From Cymbomonas tetramitiformis (Eukaryota; Chlorophyta; Pyramimonadophyceae; Pyramimonadales; Pyramimonadaceae): a stretch of DNA of 47,239 nucleotides. Under the pieces are notes generated by a model. That model had not been told where the DNA came from and did not search any database. It was given only the letters and a program-made list of their open reading frames with translations. Below are positions 22,244 through 32,111 of the stretch, one piece after another. The stretch lies in assembly GCA_001247695.2 (NCBI GenBank), contig LGRX02035217.1, positions 1 to 47,239 of the forward strand, read 5' to 3'. Every line of letters starts with the position of its first letter. Position 1 is the stretch's first letter. The position numbers and the translations under genes are program-made.

Positions 22244-22294
22244 CGATTCGCTAGCTGCGAGCTGCAAATTCTCTCGCTGGAGTCCGCGTAGCAT
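22244..22294 (-). CDS. Second exon of the kinase gene, 17 codons
   Basis: Acceptor TATGCTGCAG ends at 22295 and a weaker donor GTGCAC begins at 22243. Phase is 0 on both sides. It encodes MLRGLQRENLQLAASES. The first exon ends in phase 0 at 23707, so the join keeps the frame. The open frame continues past the donor for about 40 codons, so the 3' boundary is uncertain. Confidence 0.5.
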
Positions 22295-23706
22295 CTGCAG
22301 CATACACCAATTTCACTAAGGCACACTTCACAGAACATATGGACCAAAGTCTGAGAACAAGAAACGCAAAGATTGTTATGCAGCTTTGTGAGTGGAAACA
22401 ACCAACCATAGCATGAATAAGGATCTGATGTATGTTTACAAGAATGTTTAACAAGAACCGATCTATCTTGCCTGGGCCAATTTTCACCGAAGGCAAAGAA
22501 ACATAACTCCCAGCAGGAAGTTGTATTGACGTGTTTCATGAAGAGTGTCCAGGGGGGGTCCAATTCATGCTTATAAGGGCCGGGAGGGGGATTGCACTAC
22601 AATGCTATGATTGCAACAGATTAGACTTTTAGACTTACAGTTGTTTTATTGGGGATATTTACAATCAACATATATAGCAGTTCGCAAAATTGAGACGCTT
22701 ATTATTCAAGTAGATATGCTTACTTATTTGTACCAAAATTTGATGAGGGGAAATGCATCGTCACTCAGTCTTGGTGCAACTACTACTGCCAGGCAGGCAG
22801 GCTACGTGGTTTTTGGGTACATATGATTAATCAGATGCGTAACTTGCCTTTATATTACAAGGTAGCAACTAACTGACTGGAAGATAGCAAATGGAGCTGT
22901 TTGGAGATATCATCTGTTTTAATCATTATGTTGCCTACCTGATTTCCTAGCAATTCGTACTGTGTGTTAAACCGTGCGATTCCTCACGGTCAGTGATCAA
23001 AGAACTTACATTTAAAGAATGTTTATATTTGTCACGTGCATTAGTGCATGTCACAACGATTGATCCAGTTAGTCTCTACCAGCTTTTCCGAAGGGGCCTT
23101 TGCAACTACTGCGGGTCCAGTCGTAGCCAAAGTTAGAGTTGTATTCTATAGAAAACTGCAAATAAACACTTGAGGTATGCGTTCATAGAATGCGGACCGC
23201 TATAGGTATTCACGTTCTGAAAAGTGCGTATTTTTTTTCAGCTTAATTGTAGTTTGATGCAACAATTTCTAAAACTCGAATCGAAAATTTGAAGTCGTGA
23301 CATCGAATGCAAAACGATGACGAAAGCGTCAGTTCCATCATCGTTTTGCGATCGATGTCATCAATCCAATTCTTCGATTCGAGTACTCAGGTTTTTTTGC
23401 GACAAACTGGAATTGAGCTGAAAAAAAAACGCAATTTTCAGATCGTGAATACCTGTGACGGTTCGCATGCTACGAACCCAAACCCAAACCCTAACTTAGT
23501 TTTGGCCGAAAGTGACATTTCTGGACCCTCCATAACTGCAAAGGCCCGAAGTCCAAATTCTAGAATCTCTAGAGGTCTCCAAAGCTACCTAGGGTGTTCT
23601 CAGCTCATTTCTCGTTCATGCACGCAAATACTGTCTATTTATCAGAGGGCGGGTAGCTACAATCTTAGAAGAACAGGCCCTGGAGCCAAGTGGATTTCCG
23701 ACATAC
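22295..23706 (-). other. Presumed first intron of the kinase gene
   Basis: Bounded by donor GTATGT at 23706-23701 and acceptor CTGCAG at 22300-22295. It contains the 300-bp foldback at 23180-23480, a telomere-like AACCCAAACCCAAACCCTAA at about 23477, and no coding sequence I can support. Confidence 0.5.
23180..23480. repeat. Foldback element / long hairpin, about 300 bp
   Basis: The left arm (about 23180-23318) runs through GGTATTCACGTTCTGAAAAG, then GTGCGTATTTTTTTTCAGCT, to ACATCGAATGCAAAACGATG. The right arm (about 23338-23480) is its imperfect reverse complement, with GGTATTCACGATCTGAAAAT and ACATCGATCGCAAAACGATG when read on the minus strand. The loop is about 20 bp. The arms are roughly 80-85 percent alike by eye. 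It may be a MITE or a source of a hairpin RNA. It lies in the presumed first intron of the kinase gene. Confidence 0.8.
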
Positions 23707-25275
23707 CGTATAGACTGAGCGTTGCTCTCTCAGCTTTGAGACTGCACACCGCAATTCAAGCACGAGTTCGTTGGACGTCGGACGCAGATCAGGTTCCTTG
23801 TTCTGGCAGCGGCCGATCAATTGGTGCATCTCTTTCTTCACCTCCTCCACCTCTGGGACAGTTTGCAGGTCTTTAAGTTCACTTGGCTCTTGTTCAACTA
23901 CCTCCTTCAGCATCACGCCAAACGCGAAGATGTCTACTTTCTGGTTCACCTTTTTACTGGGACGCCGGTATGGGTCCAATTCAGGTGCAGCATAACGTGG
24001 AGTTTGGGCATTCGGGCGAGTGACGAGAGTTTTCACTTTGACCCGCGTTAAACCAAAGTCAGCAATTTTTGCCAGCCCACAATGTGCAAGAAGCACATTT
24101 TCGGGTTTCAGGTCAAAGTGCACAAGGCAAGGCACTTGTGCATGCATATACTGCAGTCCTTTAGCAACATCCAGTGCAACCTCTAAGCCTCTTTGAGTCC
24201 ATGCATATTCAAGAGGATGTTCCCGCCAAGCACCACGAAGGCTTCCGCCCTCCATAAGCTCAGTCACAATGAACTGGTTCTCATTATCATAGCAAGCTCC
24301 TTTGAAATTGACAATGTGCTCATGATTCAAACGACTCAACTTGTCGACTTCTGACAAGAATTCCATATACTCAGGGGAATCTTTTTCCACATTTTTCTTC
24401 AAAATCTTCACCGCGACTTCTTGGACGTCCTTCATCTTCGCCTTATACACGGTTCCAAATCCTCCCATGCCCAGTTTTGCTGCGGCCCGGTCAACTGTCA
24501 CTTCATCTGGAGATATGTACCATTCTGGATAACTTAGGCGGTGTTCATCACATTCTTCGTTCACCACGCTCACCATTCCGGCGCCTAGATATTCTCCTTG
24601 GCGAAGTCGTCTATGATACTGCTGGACCATAAAATCGCTGTTTTCATACAACTTTCCAGGATTTTGCATAACATCGCACAGCTTCAGATCCCGTTTACTG
24701 GAGTCCTCCGGGCAGGCTGCTAAGTCGACCACATTCCAAACGTGACCGCCGTGCTCTTCAATGGCCTCGTCGCGTGTATACTGATTCCCCCGCACAAGGC
24801 GGCAAGGAATGTTGAGACGATCACAGCATAATTTGAAAAGAATTGAGCGATGCCGGCAAACTCCGGCGCTTACCATTCCAAGATGAACAAGATTAGAGTT
24901 ATTTTTCTCCTTCTGCTCTTTCATGACGCGATTCGTCTCCGCAACGATTGATCCCCGCATAGAGCCACCACAATACTTGGCGACTTCCTTAGAAACCAAT
25001 TTGACCTTATCCCGCAAGTTTCCCTCTCGGCCCGCAAGATTCTCTGTATCTTCGAGACACTTTCGCAATGGGTGATCTTCTACTAGTTGCACCACAATGA
25101 CCTCTCTTTTTAAAATATTCACAGGCTCAGCTTTCAGGTCAGCGAGAGGTGGCAAATCGGGTCTGCCCGGTCCAGACCGTCCGGGATCATAAAACACATC
25201 CGTTTTGGATATCTTGTGGTGAAAGTCGAGCAAGTTATCACGAAAATACACGTTAGAGAGCGATTCTGATGACAT
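23707..25275 (-). CDS. EDR1/CTR1-like protein kinase, first exon (523 codons)
   Basis: ATG at 25275, with an in-frame TGA 15 nt upstream that fixes the start. Residues about 50-240 form an EDR1-type transglutaminase-like domain: AGVCRHRSILFKLCCDRLNI with Cys140, GGHVWNVVD with His178 and Asp184. The kinase domain covers about 264-515: glycine loop GMGGFG 269-274, VAVK Lys290, catalytic loop HFDLKPEN with Asp388, DFG at 406-408, APE at 430-432. HFD instead of HRD makes it a non-RD kinase. All catalytic residues are present, so activity is plausible. In plants this architecture belongs to Raf-like MAPKKKs of the EDR1/CTR1 group, cytosolic Ser/Thr kinases in stress and hormone signalling; here the order is the same. 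The frame runs to 23665, but a consensus donor GTATGT at 23706 suggests splicing to the coiled-coil exons. No introns interrupt the 1.57-kb exon. Confidence 0.9.
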
Positions 25276-26995
25276 GCTCCAACGGTTTCAGCACGTGGCA
25301 GCCTGAGGCCGCCGAGGAAGCACATCCCGCAAAAAGTCAGTTCACAAAGTTTGCATATTTATCATTGACGTGTTATTAGTTTATCATATCAGTGAAGTGG
25401 CAGAAGATGCTAACCTCCAGCTTACTCCGTATACTTTGAGATACCTCCCTCCTCAAGCTGTCAGTGGGGCTACAATGCTGTGACACCTTACGAGAGCAAA
25501 GTTATCTGAGCTACTGCGATTGCCGCTGGGCCCCTAATCTAACCAAACACACTCACGGTGCGTTCCACTGCAAGGTCTAACTATATTATACAGACCCGCT
25601 CTTTGAGTATGAAGTGTGCGAACCCCCGCATATATTTGCACGGATGCTTCGGATTTTTTTTGACTGTGGCGACAGTGATACCTACCTCCTGGAATGATCG
25701 TGCACGGCAACACGTTAAGTTGTTTCGTATATATATATATATATATACTTAAGTGTATACGGAGGCTCATACGAACACGATATAACCTGTCCCAAGTCTG
25801 AACCTTGGCCATCGAGCCAGAGTCCTTTCACCCTGTAGTGCATTTTGAAGCTTGCATTAAGTTTTAACAGTAACACTGGGTATCATTGGAGCAAAGCGTC
25901 CGTTTGCCTTCCCTGGCAGTGAATGGGCCCATTTCAAATTAACGTTTTACCTTTGAAATATGAGTCGTGCACATGGATGTTTTGCTCTCGTCGCGGCCCT
26001 CTATTTTCTGCTCGGAATGAAGAACACGCACCAAGAACGCCATGGCCACTTTATAGACTGACTCGTGTGAGATGTGTTACCGTGATGTACATGTTGTCTG
26101 CATCCTGCTCCGTTACAACACGCATGCACTCGCACTCATCATCAGCATGTCGCACCCAGCCCCATGCTCTGAGTGGACAGCGTGTGGCACCCAGCCCCAA
26201 GGGGTATAAACTAGTTTATACCCCACATGATAAGCCACAACCATCCGAAACTTGCTTGCATACACATACACAGGTATACGTCACACCGGGCGGATTACAG
26301 TAACGCTATCAGTGCAAATCACCGTGTAGGACCTTGTATGTGCAAGCGATCTATAGTTAGCATAGCAAATCCGAGTAGCAGTGGACAATTGGACATATGA
26401 CAGAGTTGTTTATATATGCATACATCTACGTCGTCGTAACCTATGTCGTAATTGCAATAGTATAACGACAGCGACACGACGCCACTGCTTGGATCGCTCT
26501 GTAAATCGTTCTTGTGGTTATATAACGAATTATTATATTATCTTCATCTTGTCAAAGTATACAGAACGCTCGCTCGTGCAAATAGCAAATACTGGTATAA
26601 ACGACCTATCAATACTGACCGCACGCACATGATCGTTCATTAGTGCGAATATCAACTTCTGGTATAATGCCAAATCAACGCGCACCGAAACGAAATTATA
26701 GAGACGAGTTTCATTATAATAAAGTAGGAGGAAGAGGTGGAGCGACATTTGGTCAGGTATTGCCGTATTTAAACATACCGCATCTGGGATGTCAATCATG
26801 CATGCATCGTTCATGTTACACTGTTGAATTTTAATTTCATGATCTGCTAACATCTTACCCAGGAAGAATGCATTTCACCGCTGCTCCTTATGATTTGGAA
26901 CCGGACCAAATTACCTTACTACCTCTGACCTTTATCGTCTTGGCACCAAGTAAATTCCTAGGTCCTGTGGACCTATGGTCCTGTTCGTAAACTGT
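25276..26995. other. No gene seen
   Basis: Upstream side of the kinase gene. It should contain the promoter, but I cannot point to one. It holds an AT dinucleotide run at 25728-25746 and a 24-bp palindrome at 26201-26224. Open frames (25923-26303 and others) lack motifs. Confidence 0.45.
26201..26224. repeat. Perfect 24-bp palindrome
   Basis: GGGGTATAAACTAGTTTATA followed by CCCC is identical to its reverse complement over 24 bases. No related copy was seen in the window. Confidence 0.95.
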
Positions 26996-27261
26996 CATTC
27001 ATTCATTCATTCATTCATTCATTCATTCATTCATTCATTCATTCATTCATTCATTCATTCATTCATATTTCATTCATTCATTCATTCATTCATTCATTCA
27101 TTCATTCATTCATTCATTCATTCATTCATTCATTCATTCATTCATTCATTCATTTTCATTCATTTTCATTCATTCATTCATTCATTCATTCATTCATTCA
27201 TTCATTCATTCATTCATTCATTCATTCATTCATTCATTCAATCAGCAGCAGCAGCAGCAGC
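26996..27261. repeat. ATTC microsatellite followed by CAG repeat
   Basis: About 60 units of CATT/ATTC from 26996 to 27241 with interruptions near 27065 and 27152-27170, then six CAG units to 27261. The Phe-Ile-His-Ser frame through it is an artefact. Confidence 0.97.
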
Positions 27262-28240
27262 AAACGAGCAAAGCGCGAATCCCATCGGGCGGCGAAACCT
27301 GTACGCGACCATGACCCTCCATTTTCGTCGCGTGGTTGGCTTAACTGCGTTACCACATTGTGACGCTTTGGCATTTTTAAATATGGCATATGCGACATTG
27401 ACGCACATGCGATGTCAAAAGACGAAGACGCTCAGAAATGCGAGCATCGCAGCGCGCCACGTCGGAACATAAATTTATCGCGCCGCGACTTCCGTTCGAT
27501 TAATTCTTTCTCCACATGTTGACGAGCGCACTGCATGATCTGCGCATTCGTCGCACCGAAGGTGCATACATTCCATATAATCATTAATGAAGATATATAA
27601 TATACGCGATCGCAGCCCTCCATTCGTCGCGTGGTTGGCTTGACTGCGCCACGACCGGGACGCTTTGGCATTTTTTGTAAAATGACATAGTTGCCATCGT
27701 TAAATGTTGACGTGGCATGCGATGTTCGCCGCATCGCCGATGCGACGATCGTGATCATACGATCAATCAATCCATGAAGACGCGATTCAATGTATGACAC
27801 GATGTCGAGGATGTCTAATCTTTGATGTTCCATCTGTCATTCCAGATTGCATAACGCAGTTATATATATGGAACAACGCGCGCGCCCTTCATCGTTCGCG
27901 CGCCCAATATCATCCCGGACACCCCCCCCCCTCGATCATCACGCGCGCCCCACCCGCGTCATCGCGCGTGCGCCCCTTTCATCGCGCGCAAATTGAATCC
28001 ATTTCACGGTGATCTATAAATATGAGAAGATCTCCTTTATATAAATCGATCGGACAAGCGTGCGAGCGCGAGCGGAGCGGGGGCGAAGCCCCCGCGACGC
28101 GAAGCGGGAGTCGCATTTGCATATAGATTACAAAAATTATAATTCAACGCACATTGATGCACTATACCATTAATTGATGAATGCGACATCGCGCATGCGT
28201 GTATTGATGAATGCGACATCGCGCGTGCATATCCCTACAA
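27262..28240. repeat. Diverged duplication, no gene
   Basis: CCCTCCATTTTCGTCGCGTGGTTGGCTTAACTGCG-like sequence at 27316 recurs as CCCTCCATTCGTCGCGTGGT at 27617, each followed by GACGCTTTGGCATTTTT and ATGCGATGT, about 300 bp apart. Further right, GATGAATGCGACATCGCGC occurs twice (28176 and 28205). No coding region is supported. Confidence 0.6.
28077..28095. repeat. GC-rich hairpin
   Basis: GCGGGGGCGAAGCCCCCGC, a perfect 8-bp stem with a GAA loop, inside a wider G/C/A-rich stretch of CGAGCG/CGAAGC motifs. Confidence 0.85.
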
Positions 28241-28310
28241 ATTTAGGACGCCTGTACCCGACATGTACCCGGCATGTACTTGGACAAGGTACATATGTAC
28301 CTACCCACTC
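28241..28310. repeat. GTACCCGGCATGTAC motif cluster
   Basis: CTGTACCCGACATGTACCCG and GCATGTACTTGGACAAGGTA then CATATGTACC: the leftmost cluster of the motif that fills the CACTA introns to the right. Confidence 0.8.
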
Positions 28311-28448
28311 CCAACTTGGGGCCCAAAACTCAGTGAAAATCCGAGTTGTAAAAAAGTGCAATATTTTCACATATGCGTCAAGGCCATGAGTGACTAAGAC
28401 ATCCTTGACAAGTTTCGATGAAAAAAGAAAAAAGAAAAAGAAAAAACC

Positions 28449-28518
28449 ACGCCCGTCGGGCGTATGAGTAAATTAATTTCCCCGGCCCTACTCTGGGCCG
28501 GACCGCCACGGGTGGCGG
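28449..28518. repeat. Three consecutive perfect hairpins
   Basis: Stem 1 is ACGCCCG-T-CGGGCGT (28449-28463). Stem 2 is CCGGCCC-TACTCT-GGGCCGG (28482-28501). Stem 3 is CCGCCAC-GG-GTGGCGG (28503-28518). A purine tract (GAAAAAAGAAAAAAGAAAAA) lies immediately to the left at about 28418-28446. Confidence 0.85.
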
Positions 28519-28619
28519 CCTTAATGGGACAATTTATACTGGGTGGTTCTTATCTTTCTCCTTCTCTTCGTTTCGATGTAAACAAATGAGTTATTCCTTC
28601 AGAAATGGACATCCGGAAA

Positions 28620-28990
28620 ACAGGACTGGCGTGTACCTACGTGTACCTACATGTACCCCGTCGACGGGTACACACTTCCAGAACGGTGCATGCGGGGTGC
28701 ATGTGTACGCAATCGAGTGCGTACACATGCACCCAGCATGCACCGGGCGGGTACATGTAGGTACATGCCGGGTACATGGTTCCTCGTACACATGCACCCA
28801 ACGTGTACCATGCAGTACATGCTGAGTACATGCTGGGTACATGGTGTCTCGTACACATGTACCAGCCATGTACCAAATGGCAGACTAGTGCATGTTGGGT
28901 ACATGTGAACGCACCCCCTTAGTACGACGTGGGTACATAGTTACCCCACGCGTGTTATATATGGCGTGCACGTGTACCGACAATGTACCA
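28620..28990. repeat. Dense GTAC-motif cluster downstream of the CACTA gene
   Basis: At least twelve copies of GTACATG / GTGTACC / GGGTACATG in both orientations (for example GGGTACATGTAGGTACATGC and CATGCTGGGTACATGGTGTC), many joined to CACATGCACCC. It lies beyond the stop of the transposase-like gene, a position expected for subterminal repeats of a CACTA element. Confidence 0.88.
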
Positions 28991-29061
28991 TGTGTGAATT
29001 TAACAATTCACCATAACAAAAACGATCATTATATACAATTACATTTACCTATGTTTATCTA

Positions 29062-29410
29062 TCATGCCTCATCGTCACTGGGATTCTCATCTCGGACAAT
29101 CTGCTCAAAGAAGTCGGCTAGCGGATCCAAGACCACCGAGGTTTCCATGCAAGGATGCTTTCGAATCACCACTTGAGAAGCAATCTCCTCGGCAAGCACA
29201 AACGGTTCTTTTCGATCGAATTCAGTGGCCGGATTCTCTGGGTCCAAGACGTAGAAACACTTTGAAACACTATCCGCTCCTATGATGGAATGCCTCGCAC
29301 GCAAAGCGGCCGTTAAAGCTTTAGTTGGCTTCTTGAGCCACGAAACCTTGACAAACACGTACGGTCTTCCTCCAAGCTCCACTCGATAGATGTCATCCAC
29401 CCGGCCAAAC
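29062..29410 (-). CDS. CACTA Tnp2-like transposase gene, last exon
   Basis: Acceptor GTATTCCAG ends at 29411; the stop is at 29062-29064. With the previous exon it encodes R-FGRVDDIYRVELGGRPYVFV then KVSWLKKPT...CFYVLDPENPATEF. This follows the C-terminal region of plant Tnp2 transposases (DUF4216: G-x-L-x-D-I-I-x-L-D-Y ... F-x-C-D-W-F ... Q-V-F-Y-V-x-D-P). The phase (2) matches the upstream exon exactly. The tail is acidic (NPSDDEA). Confidence 0.7.
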
Positions 29411-29657
29411 CTGGAATACAAGCATCACCCCCTCCCGACATCAAGCACGTATGCACCATCACATCGATATCAAATCAGTCTCGCACCGCTTGGCTCGTGC
29501 ATGTTCGGCCCGCACACTACTTCACACTGGTACATGTGCACCCAAGACGTACCCAGTATGAAGACATGACGAAAACACATGCACCCACACGTTCCCATGT
29601 TAGGTGTGTATGTACCGAGGGTGTACGGGTACTGGTGGTACATGATTGTGCACTCAC
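29411..29657 (-). other. Intron with GTAC motifs
   Basis: Donor GTGAGT at 29657-29652, acceptor CAG at 29413-29411. It contains GTACATGTGCACCC, ACGTACCC and GGTGTACGGGTACTGGTGGT. Confidence 0.7.
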
Positions 29658-29945
29658 CGGTCTGTTTTTTCCTTTGTTCGCTCGCGACCTTTCGTCCTCA
29701 CCCTCTCGACGTAAAAAGATCGGAAGTAACATTGCACTGTCTTGAACTTTTTGTCCATGGATGCGGTCCGGAACTTCATCGTACCCACTTGCACTCGATT
29801 GAACTTGCGGCATCGAGGAGGGCAACCTTCGAGTAGAGCACGCTCATACTGTGTGTATTGTCTTCCCAACCATGGGGTGGGGTCCAGGTCGATGTGCATC
29901 TTGTACTTGGCGGTACCCGGTGCCTTTGACCTGAAGGTGCGCCGT
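29658..29945 (-). CDS. CACTA Tnp2-like transposase gene, penultimate exon
   Basis: Acceptor TGTTTGCAG ends at 29946 and donor GTGAGT begins at 29657. It is 288 nt, phase 2 in and phase 2 out, so it joins both neighbours without a frame change. It encodes KRRTFRSKAPGTAKYKMHID, then WLGRQYTQYERALLEG and VQVGTMKFRTASMDKKFKTV. The last stretch matches the start of the Tnp2 C-terminal domain (G-x-x-F-R-T-x-x-x-D-x-x-x-K-T-Q-N-S). This part has no frameshift or stop. Confidence 0.7.
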
Positions 29946-30142
29946 CTGCAAACAACACATGGCGCCTAAGCACTACGGAAATGCCGGGGACGTATGTACC
30001 GCGCGTGCACTGCATTACGGGTGCAGGCTAAATACACGTGTACCGGGCCAGCATTGGAAACGGTTGCGACCGGGTGCACACGTACTGACCTATGGTACAT
30101 GGTGGGTACACGTGCACCCGCAATGCTCCACATGCGACTTAC
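29946..30142 (-). other. Intron with GTAC motifs
   Basis: Consensus donor GTAAGT at 30142-30137, acceptor TTTGCAG at about 29946. It carries CGTGTACCGGGCCAG, GGTACATGGTGGGTACACGT and similar copies. Confidence 0.75.
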
Positions 30143-30614
30143 TTGGAGATGAGGTGGTTGTAGTTCTCCACGAGTTCCTCGAGATTTATGTAGTGCTGGA
30201 TATTGTTCCTCATCCACTTGGTCAGCTGCTGTTGCTCGAGGTCGGTGAGATTGTGGTTTTTCCCCACGTTGTTGACGCCAACCGGGTCCACGGTGATGAC
30301 CTTCGTGTGGAACGGGATTGGCACCTCTTGGCGTAATGCCACGAGAAGTCCACGCACGAACCGTATCATGTCCTGTCTGCCGATGCCGTTCATGATGCTC
30401 TGTATTGGAAACGCGTTGTTCTTCACCCATCTCCCGATCTTCCCATTATACGACTCGAACACGTACATCCAATACTCGCGAACCGGCCCGAGGTCAAACA
30501 TCTGTGCGAAAGCAAGTGCGTGTTGAGTACCCACCAATGTGGTGAACACATTCCCCGAGTGCTCTCGATGTTCTCGAACCATTCTTGTACATACTTTTCC
30601 AATGACGCCTTGTC
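30143..30614 (-). pseudogene. CACTA Tnp2-like transposase gene, DUF4218-like exon with a frameshift
   Basis: Acceptor GTCGATACAG ends at 30615 and donor GTAAGT begins at 30142. Starting in phase 0 (which fits the upstream exon) it reads DKASLEKYVQEWFENIESTR and then PHWWVLNTHLLSH. At about 30505 the homology moves one base to MFDLGPVREYWMYVFESYNG then KIGRWVKNNAFPIQSI. That second part is the DUF4218-like hallmark (G-P-V-x-Y-x-W-M-Y-x-F-E-x-Y-x-G-x-x-x-x-x-V-K-N-x-A). One base is therefore lost or gained near 30500-30510. A 33-nt in-frame pseudo-intron (GTGGGT...CACAG) could hide part of this but does not restore the frame. Likely a decayed copy. Confidence 0.65.
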
Positions 30615-30844
30615 CTGTATCGACACACGCCCCGTGCAAGGTGGGTGCGCGCGTACCGGGGCATTCTATGTACCGGGTACAAGGCAGGTACATACGCACC
30701 GTTATTCTGTAACATATGTACCCGGCATGTACCGCGCCGGGTACGCACCGAGGACGCGTGCACTAGGCGTGTACCCGGTAAATGTACCCTACGTGCTTGC
30801 AGTTGCAGGTGTCATGTGGGATGGAGGAGCATATTTTATCGCAC
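30615..30844 (-). other. Intron with dense GTAC motifs
   Basis: Donor GTGCGA at 30844-30839, acceptor at 30615. It contains TGTACCGGGTACAAGGCAGG, TACATATGTACCCGGCATGT and ACCGCGCCGGGTACGCACC, in both orientations. Confidence 0.75.
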
Positions 30845-30988
30845 CTTCGGGATGAGCTTGTGCGAAGTCAACTCCCTTATGATGGTGGTGAGGTCTCCAA
30901 CAATCTTGGCGAGTGGATTAAGGGAATTGTCATCGCGTGGCCAAGCCACGAGAGTTGCAAACATGCCGGAGACAAACATTACCAAGTA
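30845..30988 (-). CDS. CACTA Tnp2-like transposase gene, 48-codon exon
   Basis: Acceptor CACACGAG ends at 30989 and donor GTGCGA begins at 30844. Phase is 0 on both sides. It encodes YLVMFVSGMFATLVAWPRDD then NSLNPLAKIVGDLTTIIREL and TSHKLIPK. The position just before the DUF4218-like block and the helical character fit the segment that precedes it in Tnp2 proteins. The acceptor is weak. Confidence 0.5.
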
Positions 30989-31462
30989 CTCGTGTGGTTG
31001 TGTTGTATGGGTATGTTTCTGTCTGGTTTTGGCTTCCCCCACCCTTCATGTTTAGTCCCCAGTTCCTGGCTTGTATTTCTATTCTTCGTCTTATCATCCG
31101 CATCAGCAGCTTGCCCTTCGTTGGAGTGCCTTCTCTTATTGTGGTTGCCGCTTGCTCTTTCCTTGTTCTGACAAGCATGGGTCTGCCATTACGGTTAATC
31201 AGTCTAAGTAGTTTGTATCCGTAGGGCGGCTGGGTGCTCTACGCTGCTGCATTTTTTTGCTGTAGTTCGTTTTCTTCTGTATCTGCGGCTGCTCGTTCTC
31301 CCGTTGCGTTCATCTCGGCATGTCTCCCTCCTACGATCTCGTGTTGTTCCTCCCGGTGTCAGTGTTACAATCAGCATGACGAGCAGTGGAGTTATGGTAA
31401 TCGCAGCCTTTTGTAGCGGTCCGGTCACTTCTCGTTGTGGCCATTCCGGGTCTCGCCGCAAT
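30989..31462. other. No gene seen
   Basis: Where the catalytic DDE-type core of a Tnp2 transposase would be expected, there is T-rich plus-strand sequence without an open frame that matches it. Confidence 0.45.
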
Positions 31463-32107
31463 TGTCTATTACCCAGAGTTGGCTCCAGCCAACTTAATTC
31501 GGCTTTAAGTTGGCTACACCCAACTTAACTTTTGGTGGGATCATTGAGAGTTGTGGTTACCGGATTCTAGATTTTATTAGCTCAAAATGACGGGAACGAC
31601 GTCCTCTTTTACACACGCATCTACACTATTGAGCGAATCCAATTGATCCGTGAGCAATTTGGGAGAATGTGTGAGGGGTAGAGAATTTAGTGGGAAAATC
31701 CGAGGGATTTTGATTTTCGTTCTACCTATGCTACTTCAACCGGGATTTTGAGGGTCAAGATGACCTCGGCTGAAACTTTTGACGAGACACTACGGAAAGA
31801 GCAACTCGAAAACTTGACGACATAGGTCTCCGAATTTTCAAAGGACCTTCGAGGAAGACACCATGGGTTATAACCCTTAAGTTATGTGCACCCAACTTAA
31901 GATATTTCAATAGAAATCGTGCTTCTTCAACCGAGTTTTTAAGGGCCAAGATGACCTCGGATCGGATTTTTGACAAGACACTGCAGAAAGAGCAGCTCGA
32001 GAACTTGCCAACACAGGTCTCCGAATTTTCATATGACCTTCGAGGAAGCCCCCATGGGCTCTCAACCTTAGGTTATGTGCAGCCAACTTAACGCCGGGTA
32101 ATAGACA
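31463..32107. mobile_element. 645-bp non-autonomous DNA element with CAAT target duplication
   Basis: Left end TGTCTATTACCCAGAGTTGG, right end CCAACTTAACGCCGGGTAAT followed by AGACA, giving a 12-bp perfect terminal inverted repeat (TGTCTATTACCC). CAAT flanks both sides (31459-31462 and 32108-32111). Further inside, AGTTGGCT/AGCCAACTT pairs repeat several times. The core holds two copies of a roughly 180-bp unit (about 31733-31905 and 31923-32090), sharing AAGATGACCTCGG and AGGTCTCCGAATTTTCA. No coding capacity. Confidence 0.8.
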
Positions 32108-32111
32108 CAAT

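Noticed and set aside
26975..27472. 165-codon frame with Phe-Ile-His-Ser repeats
   Set aside because: It is a translation of the ATTC microsatellite.
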